Positions 5,918 to 6,099 of a stretch of 6,099 bases of DNA are shown in pieces. The stretch is from Gallionellaceae bacterium (GTDB lineage Bacteria; Pseudomonadota; Gammaproteobacteria; Burkholderiales; Gallionellaceae), in the NCBI GenBank assembly GCA_947445045.1, contig CANFCA010000074.1, positions 1-6,099 on the forward strand, read 5' to 3'. The position numbers and the translations under genes were made by a program. Positions within the stretch are counted from its first letter, which is position 1; each line of letters starts with the position of its first letter. The notes beneath the pieces were generated by a model. That model searched no databases. It was not told the DNA's origin and worked only from the letters and a program-made list of their open reading frames with translations.

Positions 5918-6099
5918 GTGAATAATTTTAAGAGTATTGCAATTTGGATGGTTGTCGCTTTAGTGCTGATGACGGTGTTCAATCAATTTAACAATCATCA
6001 ACAGCAAGCTTCTCAAGCAACGCTGGATTATTCCGAATTCTTGAATCTGGTCAAGCAGGGTCAAGTGACCAAAGTGCTGATTGAAGGACGCACATTGAA
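5918..6099 (+). CDS. ftsH: ATP-dependent zinc metalloprotease FtsH, N-terminal part, 3' truncated by window edge
   Basis: FtsH is a hexameric inner-membrane AAA+ zinc protease that degrades regulatory and misassembled membrane proteins. Only 60 complete codons are visible. They begin MNNFKSIAIWMVVALVLM, with a first transmembrane segment at about residues 7-21, a Gln/Asn-rich linker (22-34) and the start of the periplasmic domain (LDYSEFLNLVKQGQVTKVLIEG), all typical of proteobacterial FtsH. The AAA+ and HExxH protease domains lie beyond the window. The start is GTG, chosen because a strong Shine-Dalgarno (AAGGAG, 5907-5912) sits five bases upstream and the N-terminus matches the family. The frame upstream is closed by a TAA at 5906-5908. 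Position after rlmE is the conserved rlmE-ftsH arrangement. Confidence 0.95.
   Translation, partial: MNNFKSIAIWMVVALVLMTVFNQFNNHQQQASQATLDYSEFLNLVKQGQVTKVLIEGRTL

Noticed and set aside
1..6099. CRISPR array, tRNA or rRNA genes, transposase, toxin-antitoxin or defence genes
   Set aside because: No regularly spaced repeats, cloverleaf-like segments or corresponding protein motifs were found; nearly all of the window is accounted for by six housekeeping genes.

Overview
The window reads as ordinary chromosomal housekeeping DNA of a moderate-GC betaproteobacterium. CarA, CarB, GreA, YhbY, RlmE and FtsH all look like close relatives of proteobacterial proteins. The order carA-carB-greA, convergent yhbY, then rlmE-ftsH is typical of Betaproteobacteria, possibly Nitrosomonadales or Gallionellaceae. 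That placement is inference from remembered gene order and protein similarity, with no database search.

Layout: bases 1-936 are the 3' part of carA (the start lies upstream), and the carA stop directly abuts the carB start (937-4158). greA follows after 21 bp (4180-4656). These three genes probably form one transcript. yhbY lies on the minus strand (4653-5009) and meets greA tail to tail, with the two stop codons sharing bases. A 223-bp divergent intergenic region (5010-5232) separates yhbY from rlmE (5233-5868, plus). ftsH starts at a GTG at 5918 behind a strong Shine-Dalgarno and runs off the right edge.

Function: CarA and CarB together make carbamoyl phosphate for arginine and pyrimidine synthesis. 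GreA rescues backtracked RNA polymerase. YhbY and RlmE both act on the large ribosomal subunit. FtsH is the membrane AAA+ protease that commonly neighbours rlmE. All visible catalytic residues are intact, so no gene looks broken.

The one part not explained by housekeeping genes is the yhbY-rlmE gap. It holds a 136-bp element (5086-5221) with 14-bp terminal inverted repeats (13 of 14 matching) and inner arms that continue in nearly the same pairing register. It looks like a miniature inverted-repeat (MITE-like) element. Its right terminal repeat contains the only good ribosome-binding sequence for rlmE, so the element appears to have become part of that gene's leader. I found no convincing novel multi-gene system, CRISPR array, tRNA, rRNA or transposase gene.
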